Shown here one piece after another: positions 1 to 8,185 of a stretch of 39,082 bases of DNA. The stretch is taken from contig JFLJ01000132.1 in assembly GCA_000634115.1 (NCBI GenBank), positions 1 to 39,082 of the forward strand. The letters run 5' to 3'. The DNA comes from Prochlorococcus sp. scB241_528O2 (GTDB lineage Bacteria; Cyanobacteriota; Cyanobacteriia; PCC-6307; Cyanobiaceae). The notes under the pieces are model-generated. The model saw nothing but the letters and a program-made list of their open reading frames with translations, made no database searches and had not been told where the DNA came from. A program made the translations under genes and the position numbers. The first letter of the stretch is position 1. Each line of letters starts with the position of its first letter.

Positions 1-1
1 T

Positions 2-400
2 ATTTATACAGATGGTAAGGTTCAAAGTTCAACATTTAGAGCTTTTGATCCAACACAAGAAGAAGAAACCTATTCAATGATTACAGCGAATAGATTCTGG
101 AGTCAAATCTTTGGTATTGCTTTCTCTAACAAGCGTTTCCTCCACTTCTTGATGTTATTCGTACCTGTGATGGGTATGTGGACATCGTCAATAGGTATTG
201 TCGGCCTAGCACTAAACTTGAGAGCTTATGATTTCGTAAGCCAAGAGATCCGTGCAGCAGAAGATCCAGAATTTGAAACTTTCTATACAAAAAATATACT
301 TTTGAACGAAGGTATGAGAGCATGGATGTCTTCTGTGGATCAACCACACGAAAATTTTGTATTCCCTGAGGAGGTTCTTCCACGTGGAAACGCCCTTTAA
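2..400 (+). CDS. psbD: Photosystem II D2 protein, 3' part (5' end outside window)
   Basis: This is the C-terminal 132 residues of D2, the photosystem II reaction-centre subunit that binds the primary quinone QA and half of the non-heme iron site in the thylakoid membrane. The frame is open from base 2, so the gene starts before the window. The visible part holds the stretch [16 protein letters not shown], which carries the tryptophan known to stack on QA, followed by the LHF histidine equivalent to non-heme iron ligand His268. The last transmembrane helix and the D2 ending [10 protein letters not shown] follow. The gene overlaps psbC by 17 bases, as in other cyanobacteria and plastids, so the two are expected to be co-transcribed. 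Identity is certain from the sequence; only the 5' part and promoter are unseen. Confidence 0.98.
   Translation: MYTDGKVQSSTFRAFDPTQEEETYSMITANRFWSQIFGIAFSNKRFLHFLMLFVPVMGMWTSSIGIVGLALNLRAYDFVSQEIRAAEDPEFETFYTKNILLNEGMRAWMSSVDQPHENFVFPEEVLPRGNAL
368..374 (+). promoter_or_regulatory. Ribosome binding site deciding the psbC start
   Basis: GAGGAGG lies nine bases before the GTG at 384 and inside the psbD coding region. It is a near-perfect Shine-Dalgarno sequence in a genome where such sites are otherwise weak. It argues for the GTG at 384 and against the in-frame ATG at 357, which lies upstream of this site. Confidence 0.8.
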
Positions 401-1766
401 TAATTTATTAAGAGCTCCAAACCAAAGCATTGAAGAGACTGGTTACGCCTGGTATGTAGGTAACGCTAGACTAATCAATTTATCTGGACGTTTATTAGGA
501 GCTCACATTGCTCACGCTGGACTTATAGTCTTCTGGGCAGGCGCAATGATGCTCTATGAGGTTAATCATTTCACTTTTGATAAACCAATGTGGGAGCAAG
601 CCCTAATTTGCATGCCTCATGTGGCTATGTTTGGCTACGGAATAGGTCCTGGTGGTGAAGTTACTGACATCATGCCTTTCTTCCAAGTAGGTGTGGTTCA
701 TTTAATAGCTTCTGCAGTTCTTGGATTTGGTGGAATTTACCACTCATTAGCTGGTCCAGAGAAGCTTGAGCAAGATTTCCCATTCTTCTCTACTGATTGG
801 AGAGATAAAAATCAGATGACCAATATCCTTGGTTATCATTTGATAGTTCTAGGTGTAGGTGCATTAGCATGGTCAGTAAACTGGTGTTTCATTGGCGGTG
901 CATATGACACATGGGCACCTGGTGGAGGAGAAGTCAGACTTGTTAATCCAACTTTAGATCCAAGAGTAATTTTTGGTTATTTATTTAGATCTCCATGGGG
1001 AGGTGCTGGTTCTCTAATCGGTGTTAACTCAATTGAAGATATAGTTGGTGGCCACGTTTATGTTGGTGTAATTGAAATACTTGGAGGTATATTCCACATC
1101 TTTACCAAACCATTTGGATGGGCAAGAAGAGCATTCATCTGGAACGGTGAAGGACTATTAAGTTACGCTCTTGGAGGAATTTGTGTAGCAAGTTTCATTG
1201 CTTCAACATTCATCTGGTTCAACAACACTGCTTACCCATCAGAATTCTATGGCCCTACAAACGCTGAAGCTTCACAAGCTCAAAGCTTTACCTTCCTTGT
1301 AAGGGACCAAAGAATTGGAGCTAATGTTGGTACAACTATGGGACCAACAGGACTTGGTAAGTATCTCATGAGATCTCCTACTGGTGAAATTATATTTGGT
1401 GGTGAAACAATGAGATTTTGGGATTTCAGAGGACCATGGTTAGAGCCTCTAAGAGGACCTAACGGATTGAGCCTTGATAAAATCCAAAATGATATTCAGC
1501 CTTGGCAGGTTAGAAGAGCTGCTGAATATATGACTCATGCTCCTAACGCTTCTATCAACTCTGTTGGTGGAATTATTACAGAGCCAAATGCTGTCAACTT
1601 CGTTAACCTAAGACAATGGTTAGCTGCAGCTCAATTCTTCCTAGGATGGTTTACATTCATTGGTCACCTTTGGCATGCTGGACGTGCCAGGGCAGCCGCT
1701 GCTGGTTTCGAAAAAGGAATCGACAGAAACAGTGAGCCAGCTGTAGGAATGGATGACTTAGATTAG
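384..1766 (+). CDS. psbC: Photosystem II CP43 chlorophyll-binding protein
   Basis: CP43 is the inner antenna of photosystem II. It binds chlorophyll a in the thylakoid membrane and supplies a ligand to the oxygen-evolving Mn4Ca cluster. With the GTG start the protein has 460 residues, as expected. The N-terminus reads ETPFNNLL, followed by [21 protein letters not shown] of the first chlorophyll-binding helix. The large lumenal loop contains GGETMRFWD, with Glu341 and Arg344 at the positions of the known cluster-interacting Glu354 and Arg357. The helix-VI motif [19 protein letters not shown] ends the protein. An in-frame ATG at 357 would add nine residues, but the strong ribosome site at 368-374 and the classic psbD/psbC 17-base overlap favour GTG 384. 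Expression is expected from the psbD promoter upstream of the window. Confidence 0.97.
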   Translation: METPFNNLLRAPNQSIEETGYAWYVGNARLINLSGRLLGAHIAHAGLIVFWAGAMMLYEVNHFTFDKPMWEQALICMPHVAMFGYGIGPGGEVTDIMPFFQVGVVHLIASAVLGFGGIYHSLAGPEKLEQDFPFFSTDWRDKNQMTNILGYHLIVLGVGALAWSVNWCFIGGAYDTWAPGGGEVRLVNPTLDPRVIFGYLFRSPWGGAGSLIGVNSIEDIVGGHVYVGVIEILGGIFHIFTKPFGWARRAFIWNGEGLLSYALGGICVASFIASTFIWFNNTAYPSEFYGPTNAEASQAQSFTFLVRDQRIGANVGTTMGPTGLGKYLMRSPTGEIIFGGETMRFWDFRGPWLEPLRGPNGLSLDKIQNDIQPWQVRRAAEYMTHAPNASINSVGGIITEPNAVNFVNLRQWLAAAQFFLGWFTFIGHLWHAGRARAAAAGFEKGIDRNSEPAVGMDDLD

Positions 1767-1780
1767 TTTCTAATTCAAAT

Positions 1781-1810
1781 AAAAAACCCTATCCTTTGAT
1801 AGGGTTTTTT
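1781..1810. terminator. Bidirectional intrinsic terminator between psbC and maf
   Basis: A perfect 13-bp inverted repeat (AAAAAACCCTATC, loop CTTT, then its complement) is flanked by an A-run on the left and a T-run on the right. It therefore works as a Rho-independent terminator for psbC on the plus strand and for maf on the minus strand, whose stop lies at 1815. It is the clearest terminator in the window. Confidence 0.92.
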
Positions 1811-1814
1811 TTTG

Positions 1815-2435
1815 TTAAATTTTTTGTTTAGGTAAATTTTTTCTTAGCCATGGCAAACTTAACCCCATTACATTGCTGAAACAACCCTCTATTTTTTCTA
1901 TATATTTACCTCCTATACCTTCCAAAGCAAATCCTCCGGCGCAATATAAAGGTTCTTTTGTATCTACATAACTCTTGATTTCCCAATCTTCCAAATTGGA
2001 AAAATAAACTCTTGAACTTACTATCTCTTTAATTGATTCAGTGATTTTAAACATATTTGAAGATGAATCAAAATTTCCAATTATTAGAGTATGACCAGTA
2101 TGTAAAAAGCCAACTTCTCCAGACATCTTTTTCCATCTTACATAGGCCTCTTCTTTGTTAGATGGTTTTCCATAAGATTGCCCTTTAAATTCAAAAATTG
2201 AATCACATCCAAGGATTTCTAATGGAACATTATTTAATTCTTCGGGCAATGATGTTTTTTGAATATTTTCAGATAAACTATTAGCCTTCTGAAAAGATAA
2301 TTCCAAAGCTAAATTAAATACATTCTTTTCTTTAATAGTAGTTTCATCAAAGTTACTTGATATTTGGATAAATTCAATTTGACAATTTTCAAGTAATTTC
2401 TTTCTAGATTGGGAAGCAGAGGCTAGAATTAACAC
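1815..2435 (-). CDS. maf: Maf family nucleotide pyrophosphatase
   Basis: Maf proteins are cytoplasmic NTP pyrophosphatases that hydrolyse non-canonical or modified nucleotides; they have been linked to septum inhibition. The 206-residue length fits. The N-terminus [14 protein letters not shown] is the Maf signature for substrate binding. The middle holds GCDSIF with the conserved aspartate, and GKPSNKEEA with the family lysines. The start codon is GTG at 2435; no ATG is available nearby. The gene converges on psbC and shares its terminator, and it is divergent from cobQ with 66 bases between starts. Which nucleotide it prefers (dTTP/UTP or m7GTP type) cannot be decided here. Confidence 0.9.
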   Translation of the reverse strand: MLILASASQSRKKLLENCQIEFIQISSNFDETTIKEKNVFNLALELSFQKANSLSENIQKTSLPEELNNVPLEILGCDSIFEFKGQSYGKPSNKEEAYVRWKKMSGEVGFLHTGHTLIIGNFDSSSNMFKITESIKEIVSSRVYFSNLEDWEIKSYVDTKEPLYCAGGFALEGIGGKYIEKIEGCFSNVMGLSLPWLRKNLPKQKI

Positions 2436-2501
2436 AAATTTTTTTACAAATTATAATTCAATTTTCTTATTAATAAATTTCAAAATTAATATAAATTACC
2501 A

Positions 2502-4028
2502 ATGGAGTTAGAAGAGAAATTAAATGAAATAAAAAAACCAATAATGGTCCTAGGGACATCAAGTGGAGCAGGAAAATCATTAACCGTTACTGCTATTTGC
2601 AGGATTCTCAAAAATTTAGGAGAAGAGCCAATACCTTTTAAAGCACAAAATATGAGTAATAACGCCTGGGTTGATTGGGAAGGTGGAGAGATGGCATATT
2701 CACAAGCACTTCAAGCCTTTGCTTCTGGTATTAATCCTTCTTCAGAAATGAATCCTATTTTATTGAAACCACAAGGAAATTCAATAAGCGAAGTAATTCA
2801 CCTTGGCAAAAGCATTGGAACCACAACTGCACAAAATTACTATAAAGATTGGTTTATTCCAGGATGGGAAGTAATTAAAAAAAGTCTAAGTTCTATTTAT
2901 AAAAAATATCCAAATTGCCGTTTAATTATCGAAGGGGCTGGGAGCCCAGTAGAAATGAATTTAATTCATAGAGATCTCACTAATTTAAGAGTTGCAAAGT
3001 ATTTAAATGCAAATTGCATTTTGGTTACTGATATTGAAAGGGGCGGAGTATTTGCACAAATAATAGGAACCCTTGAATTAATGAAACCAGAAGAAAAAAA
3101 ACTTATTAAGGGAATTATTATAAACAGATTCAGAGGAGATCTCTCATTATTTGAAGAAGGTAAAAAATGGATAGAAAGTAAAACTAAAATCCCTGTTATT
3201 GGAATTATTCCATGGTTAAATGATACATTCCCTCCAGAAGATTCTTTAGATTTATTAGAAAAAAAATCTCTTATCACTAATCCTGAGATCAAAGTTGGAA
3301 TTATAAAGTTGCCATCTATAAGTAATTTTTCAGATTTTGATCCATTAGAAAATGAAGAATCAATATTAATTGAATGGATTAGAGAATCGCAAAACTTGAG
3401 GAAGTATGACTTTATTATTATTCCTGGGAGTAAACAAACTATTAAAGATCAAAAATTTCTTGAAAAATCTGGTTTGTCGCAGGAAATAAGAAGATATTCA
3501 AAAAACAAGGGGAATATTATTGGGATTTGCGGAGGTTTACAAATGCTAGGCACAACACTTGAAGATCCTTATTGTAAAGAGGGATCCAAAAATCATTCAG
3601 AAAAAATTAAAGGTATTGGATTACTTCCATTAAAAACAACTTTTTTAAGAAAAAAATTAACACGTCAAATAAACTCTGAATCTCTATGGCCCTGCCAATC
3701 AAAAATCAATGGATTTGAAATTCATAATGGCCAAACTGAATTAGATAATATACAAAACAAAAAAAAGGTTGATTCTATTTTTAAAGACTTATATCTAGGA
3801 TGGTATAGAGAAAATAATGGGGGTGGAACTGTTGCAGGAACATATATACATGGGATCTTTGAAAATGATAGTTGGAGAAATCAATACATTAATTTAATAA
3901 GAAAGAGTAAAAATTTACCAACAAAAACTAAAAAATCAATTCCTTATAAAATAAAAAGAGAATCTATTATTAATAAACTTGCTAATGAATTTGATAAACA
4001 TTTAAATATCACATCAATATTAAGTTGA
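2502..4028 (+). CDS. cobQ: Cobyric acid synthase (adenosylcobyrinate a,c-diamide amidotransferase)
   Basis: CobQ amidates four side-chain carboxylates of the corrin ring in cobalamin biosynthesis, using glutamine and ATP. The 508 residues are typical. The N-terminal half is a dethiobiotin-synthetase-like ATPase with the P-loop GTSSGAGKS, then FKAQNMSNNAWV and LLKPQGNSISEVI, both CobQ hallmarks. The C-terminal half is a class I glutamine amidotransferase: IIGICGGLQMLG carries the catalytic cysteine and GTYIHGIFEND the catalytic histidine. Picocyanobacteria make pseudocobalamin, so this protein probably serves that route. The stop codon overlaps the next gene by four bases, so the two are likely translated together. 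Confidence 0.95.
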   Translation: MELEEKLNEIKKPIMVLGTSSGAGKSLTVTAICRILKNLGEEPIPFKAQNMSNNAWVDWEGGEMAYSQALQAFASGINPSSEMNPILLKPQGNSISEVIHLGKSIGTTTAQNYYKDWFIPGWEVIKKSLSSIYKKYPNCRLIIEGAGSPVEMNLIHRDLTNLRVAKYLNANCILVTDIERGGVFAQIIGTLELMKPEEKKLIKGIIINRFRGDLSLFEEGKKWIESKTKIPVIGIIPWLNDTFPPEDSLDLLEKKSLITNPEIKVGIIKLPSISNFSDFDPLENEESILIEWIRESQNLRKYDFIIIPGSKQTIKDQKFLEKSGLSQEIRRYSKNKGNIIGICGGLQMLGTTLEDPYCKEGSKNHSEKIKGIGLLPLKTTFLRKKLTRQINSESLWPCQSKINGFEIHNGQTELDNIQNKKKVDSIFKDLYLGWYRENNGGGTVAGTYIHGIFENDSWRNQYINLIRKSKNLPTKTKKSIPYKIKRESIINKLANEFDKHLNITSILS

Positions 4029-4276
4029 AAGAAAAAAACATAAAAATTATATGGCCAAATAATAATGAAACATTTGTTTCAGAGGGTGATGATTGGTTTT
4101 CTTCTGCGGAAAAAGCAGGTTTAGAAATCCCTACTGGCTGCCTTACAGGAAGTTGCGGAGCATGTGAAATAGATGTAAATGGTGAGACAGTCAGGGCCTG
4201 TATAAGTGATATTAAAAATAAAAAAAGATGTACGTTAAGGGTTTCTTTAACTACAGACCCCTTTTGGGAAAAATAA
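4025..4276 (+). CDS. Small [2Fe-2S] ferredoxin-like protein
   Basis: This 83-residue soluble protein has a beta-grasp ferredoxin layout. Its cysteines sit in CLTGSCGAC...VRAC, i.e. C-x4-C-x2-C-x11-C. Photosynthetic ferredoxin PetF has the first three spaced the same way but the fourth about 29 residues on. The short final gap matches the N-terminal cluster domain of xanthine dehydrogenase and CO-dehydrogenase small subunits. It is therefore an electron carrier of a different subtype from PetF. The start is TTG at 4025; the sequence TTGA contains both this start and the cobQ stop, which implies translational coupling. A role in reductive steps of corrinoid metabolism is suggested only by position. 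Redox partner unknown. Confidence 0.75.
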   Translation: MKEKNIKIIWPNNNETFVSEGDDWFSSAEKAGLEIPTGCLTGSCGACEIDVNGETVRACISDIKNKKRCTLRVSLTTDPFWEK

Positions 4277-4282
4277 GTTTAA

Positions 4283-4816
4283 CTAAACAATTCCAATTAT
4301 TGAAAAAAGAAAAATATAATACAAAAATGATCCTAAAAATGTGTTCATTAGGATAACCTCTTTTTTAATTTTTGAAGAGGCAATAATATAACTTCCTAAA
4401 ACGTGAGGTAAGATTGGGAAAGATCTTATTATTAAAATGTAGGAAGATTTAAAAGAAATATTTATAAAAAATTTATAAAGATTATTTTTTTCTGGTTTTT
4501 TCAGAAATAATACATTCCTAGAAAATCTGAATTTAATTTTTCTCAAAATAAGAACTTGAATTACACTTAAGATTGTTAGAGCAGGAGTAAAAAATAATAC
4601 ATAATAAAAGCCAAAAAGCTTTATTAATATAAAGTCAAAAATAATTGAAAGGGGAAGTCCTAAAAATATAGAAATTATATTTAAAGCTATCAAATATTTG
4701 AATTGAATATTATTAAGTAGGGATTCAATATCATAGGTATATTTAAATATTAGGGCCAAAAAATAAACAACAAAATATGTAAAAAATATTTTAAAAATTA
4801 CGGATTTAAAATTCAT
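4283..4816 (-). CDS. Integral membrane protein, possibly VTT/DedA-like (TVP38-TMEM64 family)
   Basis: The 177-residue protein is mostly hydrophobic with about five predicted membrane segments. The layout suggests the VTT (SNARE-associated) family: a LGLPLSIIFDFILIKLFG segment near residue 50, then a second half with LIIRSFPILPHVLGSYIIA, close to the family pattern R-x-(S/F)-P-x-x-P-x-x-x-x-x-Y. These proteins are thought to act in membrane lipid scrambling or transport. I chose the ATG at 4816; a TTG at 4849 would add eleven residues (MELLIVYLYKT). The gene converges on the ferredoxin-like gene with a six-base gap. The family call rests on pattern memory and is moderate. Confidence 0.55.
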   Translation of the reverse strand: MNFKSVIFKIFFTYFVVYFLALIFKYTYDIESLLNNIQFKYLIALNIISIFLGLPLSIIFDFILIKLFGFYYVLFFTPALTILSVIQVLILRKIKFRFSRNVLFLKKPEKNNLYKFFINISFKSSYILIIRSFPILPHVLGSYIIASSKIKKEVILMNTFLGSFLYYIFLFSIIGIV

Positions 4817-4901
4817 AGTTTTGTATAAATATACGATCAATAATTCCAAATAATTATCAAAAATATATTTTGATTTTCATAAAACCTAAATAAAATTAAT
4901 T

Positions 4902-5270
4902 CTACTTAGCACAAACTCCTGTCAAAATTTTATCTTGGGGAGTGTTCGCGTTAACATATCTCCATTTTTTATCCTCTGTTTTATAAGCAGGTCTATATCT
5001 CCAGTTGTCACAATCTGCTAATTGCTCAATAACGCCATTATTTAAATCACCCTCTCCAGAGAACTTTACTTGATAAGAGCGGAATCTACGAGATTCACTC
5101 CATTCACCTACTTTGTAATAAAGATCATATCCCTGGGTATTTGTGTACCAAATCCATTTATTATTTATTGATCCCGCCAATGATGAAGAGAATTCGCCAG
5201 AAACATTTACTATTAAGAAAAACATTGCAAAGGGAATTTTGCCTAAAAATTTGAGCATTTCATCAAACAT
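4902..5270 (-). CDS. Hypothetical secreted or membrane-anchored protein
   Basis: I do not recognise a family. The 122-residue protein begins with a hydrophobic stretch FLGKIPFAMFFLIVNVSG that looks like a signal peptide, possibly cut near SSSLA. The rest is polar and aromatic-rich, with repeated W and Y (NKWIWYTNTQGYDLYYKVG, then WRYRPAYKTEDKKWRYVNA) and two cysteines (CDNWRY and the near C-terminal GVCAK) that could form a disulfide in the periplasm. A second in-frame ATG at 5258 gives a shorter signal peptide. It lies next to the repeat-rich intergenic stretch and is probably transcribed from there. Codon use and base composition look like its neighbours. Confidence 0.6.
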   Translation of the reverse strand: MFDEMLKFLGKIPFAMFFLIVNVSGEFSSSLAGSINNKWIWYTNTQGYDLYYKVGEWSESRRFRSYQVKFSGEGDLNNGVIEQLADCDNWRYRPAYKTEDKKWRYVNANTPQDKILTGVCAK

Positions 5271-5679
5271 TTTTTAGATTATAGAATGTTAAAGGTTTAA
5301 ATAAAATCAAGTTTTTAAGATTTGTTGAATAAACTAAAAAAAAGATTTTTTTTCTTGTTATGCAGACTTTTATTAGTATTCATAAATTATTTACTTTAAT
5401 GAAATATTCATTTTCGAATTATTAACATTAATTTTAGAAAACTTACCTGTCCAAAATTGTTTGTCTTTATAAAAATGCGGAGAGGGTGTAAGTGTAGTTG
5501 GCATGACATGACACGACATGGCACTAAAACTAAATCGTTTTAGCATTTTTACATGTGTTTTTACATGTGTTTTATTTTACATGTGTTTCTCAGTCGTTTT
5601 ACATGTGTTTTTACATGTGTCTAACTTTCTTTCCTCTATTGTTTTTTAATGCTATCTATTGGGAAATGTTTTAATCCTC
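5271..5679. other. Gene-poor 409-base stretch with short repeats
   Basis: This is the only stretch over 300 bases without a convincing gene. Its left part (5271-5470) is plain AT-rich DNA. The right part is unusual: GCGGAGAGGGTG at 5477-5488 copies the 3' end of the nearby tRNA-Ser, a run of CATGACA-like words occupies about 5501-5522, a 7-bp hairpin CTAAAAC/GTTTTAG lies at 5524-5543, and five copies of TTTTACATGTGT occupy 5547-5620. I see no promoter that I would call with confidence and no long ORF. Confidence 0.6.
5547..5620. repeat. Five copies of TTTTACATGTGT
   Basis: Identical 12-mers start at 5547, 5559, 5575, 5597 and 5609. They form a tandem pair, a single copy and another tandem pair. 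Each contains the 6-bp palindrome ACATGT. Spacing is not constant, and the intervening bases differ, so it is not a CRISPR array. It could be a cluster of sites for a DNA-binding protein acting on the short gene that follows, or simple repeat expansion. Confidence 0.9.
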
Positions 5680-5862
5680 ATGGACAAAGAAACCCTTATC
5701 AAACTTGCTCAACCTGCTTCTACGCTTTTATTAGCAGTCTCTATACTTTTAATTCCACTAATTGCACGTGCCAAGTCGGTAACATTATCAGATGCTATTA
5801 CACAGACAGCAGGTATGGGTTATGTATTAAAGGTATACGACGTAAACTCCTGCAAGTATTAA
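5680..5862 (+). CDS. Small single-pass membrane or secreted protein, unknown
   Basis: This 60-residue ORF begins MDKETLIKLAQPAS, followed by a strongly hydrophobic run STLLLAVSILLIPLIARA that looks like a signal peptide ending in an ARA cleavage site or a single membrane helix. A polar tail SVTLSDAITQTAGMGYVL follows, ending CKY. The style resembles the many short secreted peptides of Prochlorococcus. The ATG at 5680 is preferred; a TTG at 5659 would add seven residues. No good ribosome site is visible. It lies between the ACATGT repeats and tRNA-Ser, one base from the 3' end of the tRNA on the opposite strand. It may be a real small gene but could be chance. Confidence 0.45.
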   Translation: MDKETLIKLAQPASTLLLAVSILLIPLIARAKSVTLSDAITQTAGMGYVLKVYDVNSCKY

Positions 5863-5863
5863 C

Positions 5864-5948
5864 CGGAGAGGGTGGGATTCGAACCCACGAATAGTTACCT
5901 ATTAAACGATTTCGAGTCGTTCGCTTTCGACCACTCAGCCACCTCTCC
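5864..5948 (-). tRNA. tRNA-Ser (anticodon CGA)
   Basis: Read on the minus strand, the acceptor stem GGAGAGG pairs with CCTCTCC, with discriminator G. The D-arm is GGCTGAGTGGTCGAAAGC, and the anticodon stem AACGA/TCGTT encloses the loop CTCGAAA, giving anticodon CGA for UCG codons. A long variable arm follows, as required for a class II serine tRNA, then the T-arm with GGTTCGAATCC. CCA is not encoded. The gene is 85 bases long. Confidence 0.95.
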
Positions 5949-6002
5949 CATATTTAAAATATAAATTAAAAAATTTATACTAAAAATATATTTAGATTTT
6001 TG

Positions 6003-7031
6003 TTAATTCCAACCAGTTTCTTTCATTATTTCTATTGCCTTACTATTGAATTTGCCAATTTCTTTTATAGTCACATTATCTGGAGTGAAATCTCCAAATT
6101 TACTAACAATTCTATTTTGACTTGATTCCTTTAAAGGGTGCTCATAAGTTTTATTAGCTAAACCTTGACTACCTTCACTAGAAGCTAAATATTCAAGAAG
6201 TTTAATAGCCTCAGTCTTGTTTTCTGCATATTTATATACGCCCCCAGCAGTTATATTTACATGCGCAGGATTGGGTATTATTAATTTTATTTTTTCTGCT
6301 AAAGAAGCATCTCTTGGGCCTTTAACTCCATCAAGCATCCTTGCGACATAATAATGATTAACGATTCCAATACCGCACGTTCCCTGCCCTACAGCTCTTA
6401 TTAATGAAGAATCTCCAGAAAAATAGGGAGTGGAGACATTTGATATCAAACCCTTAAGCCAAATTTTTGTTTGGCCAACGCCTTTCTTTGCTATTTGATT
6501 AGAAACCAAAGATTGATTATAAGGACTTTTTCTATTTCTTAGACATACTTTTCCTTTAAAAGAAGGATTGGTTAGATCCTCAAAATTTTTGATTTTTGTA
6601 ATATCCACAATATCCGGATTTGTGATGATTACCCTTAATCGCCTAGTAAGGCCAAACCATTTATTTCTAGGATCTCTTAAATTATTGGGAACACTATTTT
6701 CTAGAATATTTGAATTAATTTTTTGAAATAAATTTGCCTTTGATGCATTTTCAATTCTTGCTGCATCAACAAGAATTACTAAATCAGCCTGAGAATTTTT
6801 ACGCTCTCTTTTTAAGCGCTCAATTATAGCTTTTCCATCTGTTTCTATATATCTAACTTTGATGCCAGTTTGTTCTTGAAATTTTTGATAAACCTCTTTA
6901 TCTGTATTGTAATGTCTACCAGAAAATAACCTAACCTCTTTCTCTGCAGAATTTACAGGTTGATTATTTAGAAGTAGCGATAATGTCACTGAAGTAAAAA
7001 ATAGCTTTTTTAAATAATTCTTTAATTTCAT
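6003..7031 (-). CDS. idiA: Iron(III) ABC transporter substrate-binding protein (IdiA/FutA)
   Basis: This 342-residue protein captures ferric iron in the periplasm for an ABC importer; in cyanobacteria IdiA/FutA also protects photosystem II under iron shortage. A signal peptide occupies about residues 1-28 (hydrophobic core FFTSVTLSLLL, then NQPVNSA). The iron ligands of the family are in place: His40-Tyr41 in SGRHYNTD, Tyr171 in KSPYNQSL and the Tyr227-Tyr228 pair in NHYYVARM. Subtracting a 28-residue leader gives Tyr13, 143, 199 and 200, which I recall as the ligands in Prochlorococcus FutA. The permease and ATPase genes are not in this window, so the gene stands alone. Iron regulation is expected from the family, but I see no convincing Fur box. 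Confidence 0.93.
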   Translation of the reverse strand: MKLKNYLKKLFFTSVTLSLLLNNQPVNSAEKEVRLFSGRHYNTDKEVYQKFQEQTGIKVRYIETDGKAIIERLKRERKNSQADLVILVDAARIENASKANLFQKINSNILENSVPNNLRDPRNKWFGLTRRLRVIITNPDIVDITKIKNFEDLTNPSFKGKVCLRNRKSPYNQSLVSNQIAKKGVGQTKIWLKGLISNVSTPYFSGDSSLIRAVGQGTCGIGIVNHYYVARMLDGVKGPRDASLAEKIKLIIPNPAHVNITAGGVYKYAENKTEAIKLLEYLASSEGSQGLANKTYEHPLKESSQNRIVSKFGDFTPDNVTIKEIGKFNSKAIEIMKETGWN

Positions 7032-7163
7032 TTATTAAAATTGTTATTATTGTTACCTTACAACAAAAATTTGGTAGAAATAATACAAAAATAAAAAATC
7101 ACTTTGTCATGTATATTTCTTTACCTTAGGAAATAACATTCTGATACTTTCGAGATATAAATC

Positions 7164-8030
7164 TTACTTTACTAAGGGAAAGCCCATGCGTTCCCTCTCT
7201 AGTATCCATGAAGACGCGACTTCTCTAGCTAACTTTCTGATTTTTTCTATATACTGGGCACGATCAGTTACTGATATTACGCCTCTAGCATCAAGCAAAT
7301 TAAAGCTATGACTACACTTTAAAACATAATCAAGCGCGGGGTAAGTTAGCTTCTTTTCAATTAATGAATTTGCTTCATCTTGATATATCTCAAATAATTT
7401 TCTGAGATTTTCAGGATTTGATTCAGAGAAATTATATGAACATTGACCTTTTTCAAATTCAAGCCAAATATCGCTGTATTTCAGATCTTTATTCCAATTT
7501 AAGTCCCAGATACTTTCTTTATCCTGCAAAAACATTGCAATTCTCTCTAAACCGTATGTAATTTCAATTGGTATTGGTTGACAATCAACTCCCCCGCATT
7601 GTTGAAAATAAGTGAATTGAGTAACTTCCATTCCGTCTAGCCATACTTCCCAACCTACGCCCCAAGCTCCAAGAGTTGGCGACTCCCAATTATCTTCAAC
7701 AAATCTTATGTCATGATTTTTAGCCTCTATTCCAAGAGATTCCAGAGATTTCAAATATTTTTCTTGGATCCCATCTGGGGAAGGCTTAATTATTACTTGA
7801 TATTGAAAATAATGTTGTGCACGATTAGGGTTATCACCAAATCTTCCGTCTGTGGGTCTTCTACATGGCTCAGCATATGCAACAGACCAAGGTTCGGGTC
7901 CAATTGCCCTCAAAAAAGTATGAGGACTCATTGTACCAGCACCCTTTTCAGTATCATATGGCTGCATAATTAAACAACCCTCTTTGGACCAAAAATTATT
8001 TAAATTTTGAATTATATCCTGAAAAAACAT
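7164..8030 (-). CDS. glyQ: Glycyl-tRNA synthetase alpha subunit
   Basis: GlyQ is the catalytic alpha subunit of the bacterial alpha2-beta2 glycyl-tRNA synthetase, which charges tRNA-Gly in the cytoplasm. The N-terminal [17 protein letters not shown] and the following [20 protein letters not shown] are family hallmarks. [19 protein letters not shown] and [13 protein letters not shown] follow, with [10 protein letters not shown] and a C-terminal [19 protein letters not shown]. With the ATG at 8030 it has 288 residues; a TTG one codon upstream is possible. The beta subunit gene glyS is elsewhere. The gene is downstream of the DUF1824 gene on the same strand, with a 155-base gap that may hold its own promoter. 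Confidence 0.96.
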   Translation of the reverse strand: MFFQDIIQNLNNFWSKEGCLIMQPYDTEKGAGTMSPHTFLRAIGPEPWSVAYAEPCRRPTDGRFGDNPNRAQHYFQYQVIIKPSPDGIQEKYLKSLESLGIEAKNHDIRFVEDNWESPTLGAWGVGWEVWLDGMEVTQFTYFQQCGGVDCQPIPIEITYGLERIAMFLQDKESIWDLNWNKDLKYSDIWLEFEKGQCSYNFSESNPENLRKLFEIYQDEANSLIEKKLTYPALDYVLKCSHSFNLLDARGVISVTDRAQYIEKIRKLAREVASSWILERERMGFPLVK

Positions 8031-8185
8031 CAAATTTTAAGAAGTTTAGAATTTAGATCAATGCCATTAAACATAATAACAAAACTTAAAACAAAAAATA
8101 TTTTTAACTCTAATTTCTGAGAAGCATTATCTGGTATTTGGATAGCATAAAACTTAATCCAATATAAACATAAATTAGAAATTAA

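Noticed and set aside
357..383. ATG start for psbC at 357
   Set aside because: The strong GAGGAGG at 368-374, correct spacing to GTG 384 and the typical psbD/psbC overlap favour GTG; the extra nine residues do not look like CP43.
5547..5620. CRISPR array
   Set aside because: The repeats are only 12 bases, adjacent copies have no spacers and the intervals are irregular. No cas genes are present.
5649..5894. 81-codon ORF through tRNA-Ser
   Set aside because: It overlaps the tRNA, and its product (cysteine-rich, ending GGIRTHE) is the typical translation of a tRNA-Ser gene read in reverse.
7032..7163. Fur box upstream of idiA
   Set aside because: AACAATAATAACAATTTT has some likeness to the A/T-rich Fur consensus, but in DNA of this composition such matches are common and no symmetry is seen.
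8034..8185. 51-codon open frame after the DUF1824 stop
   Set aside because: It has no start codon at its beginning, and its product shows no convincing features. It would need stop readthrough.
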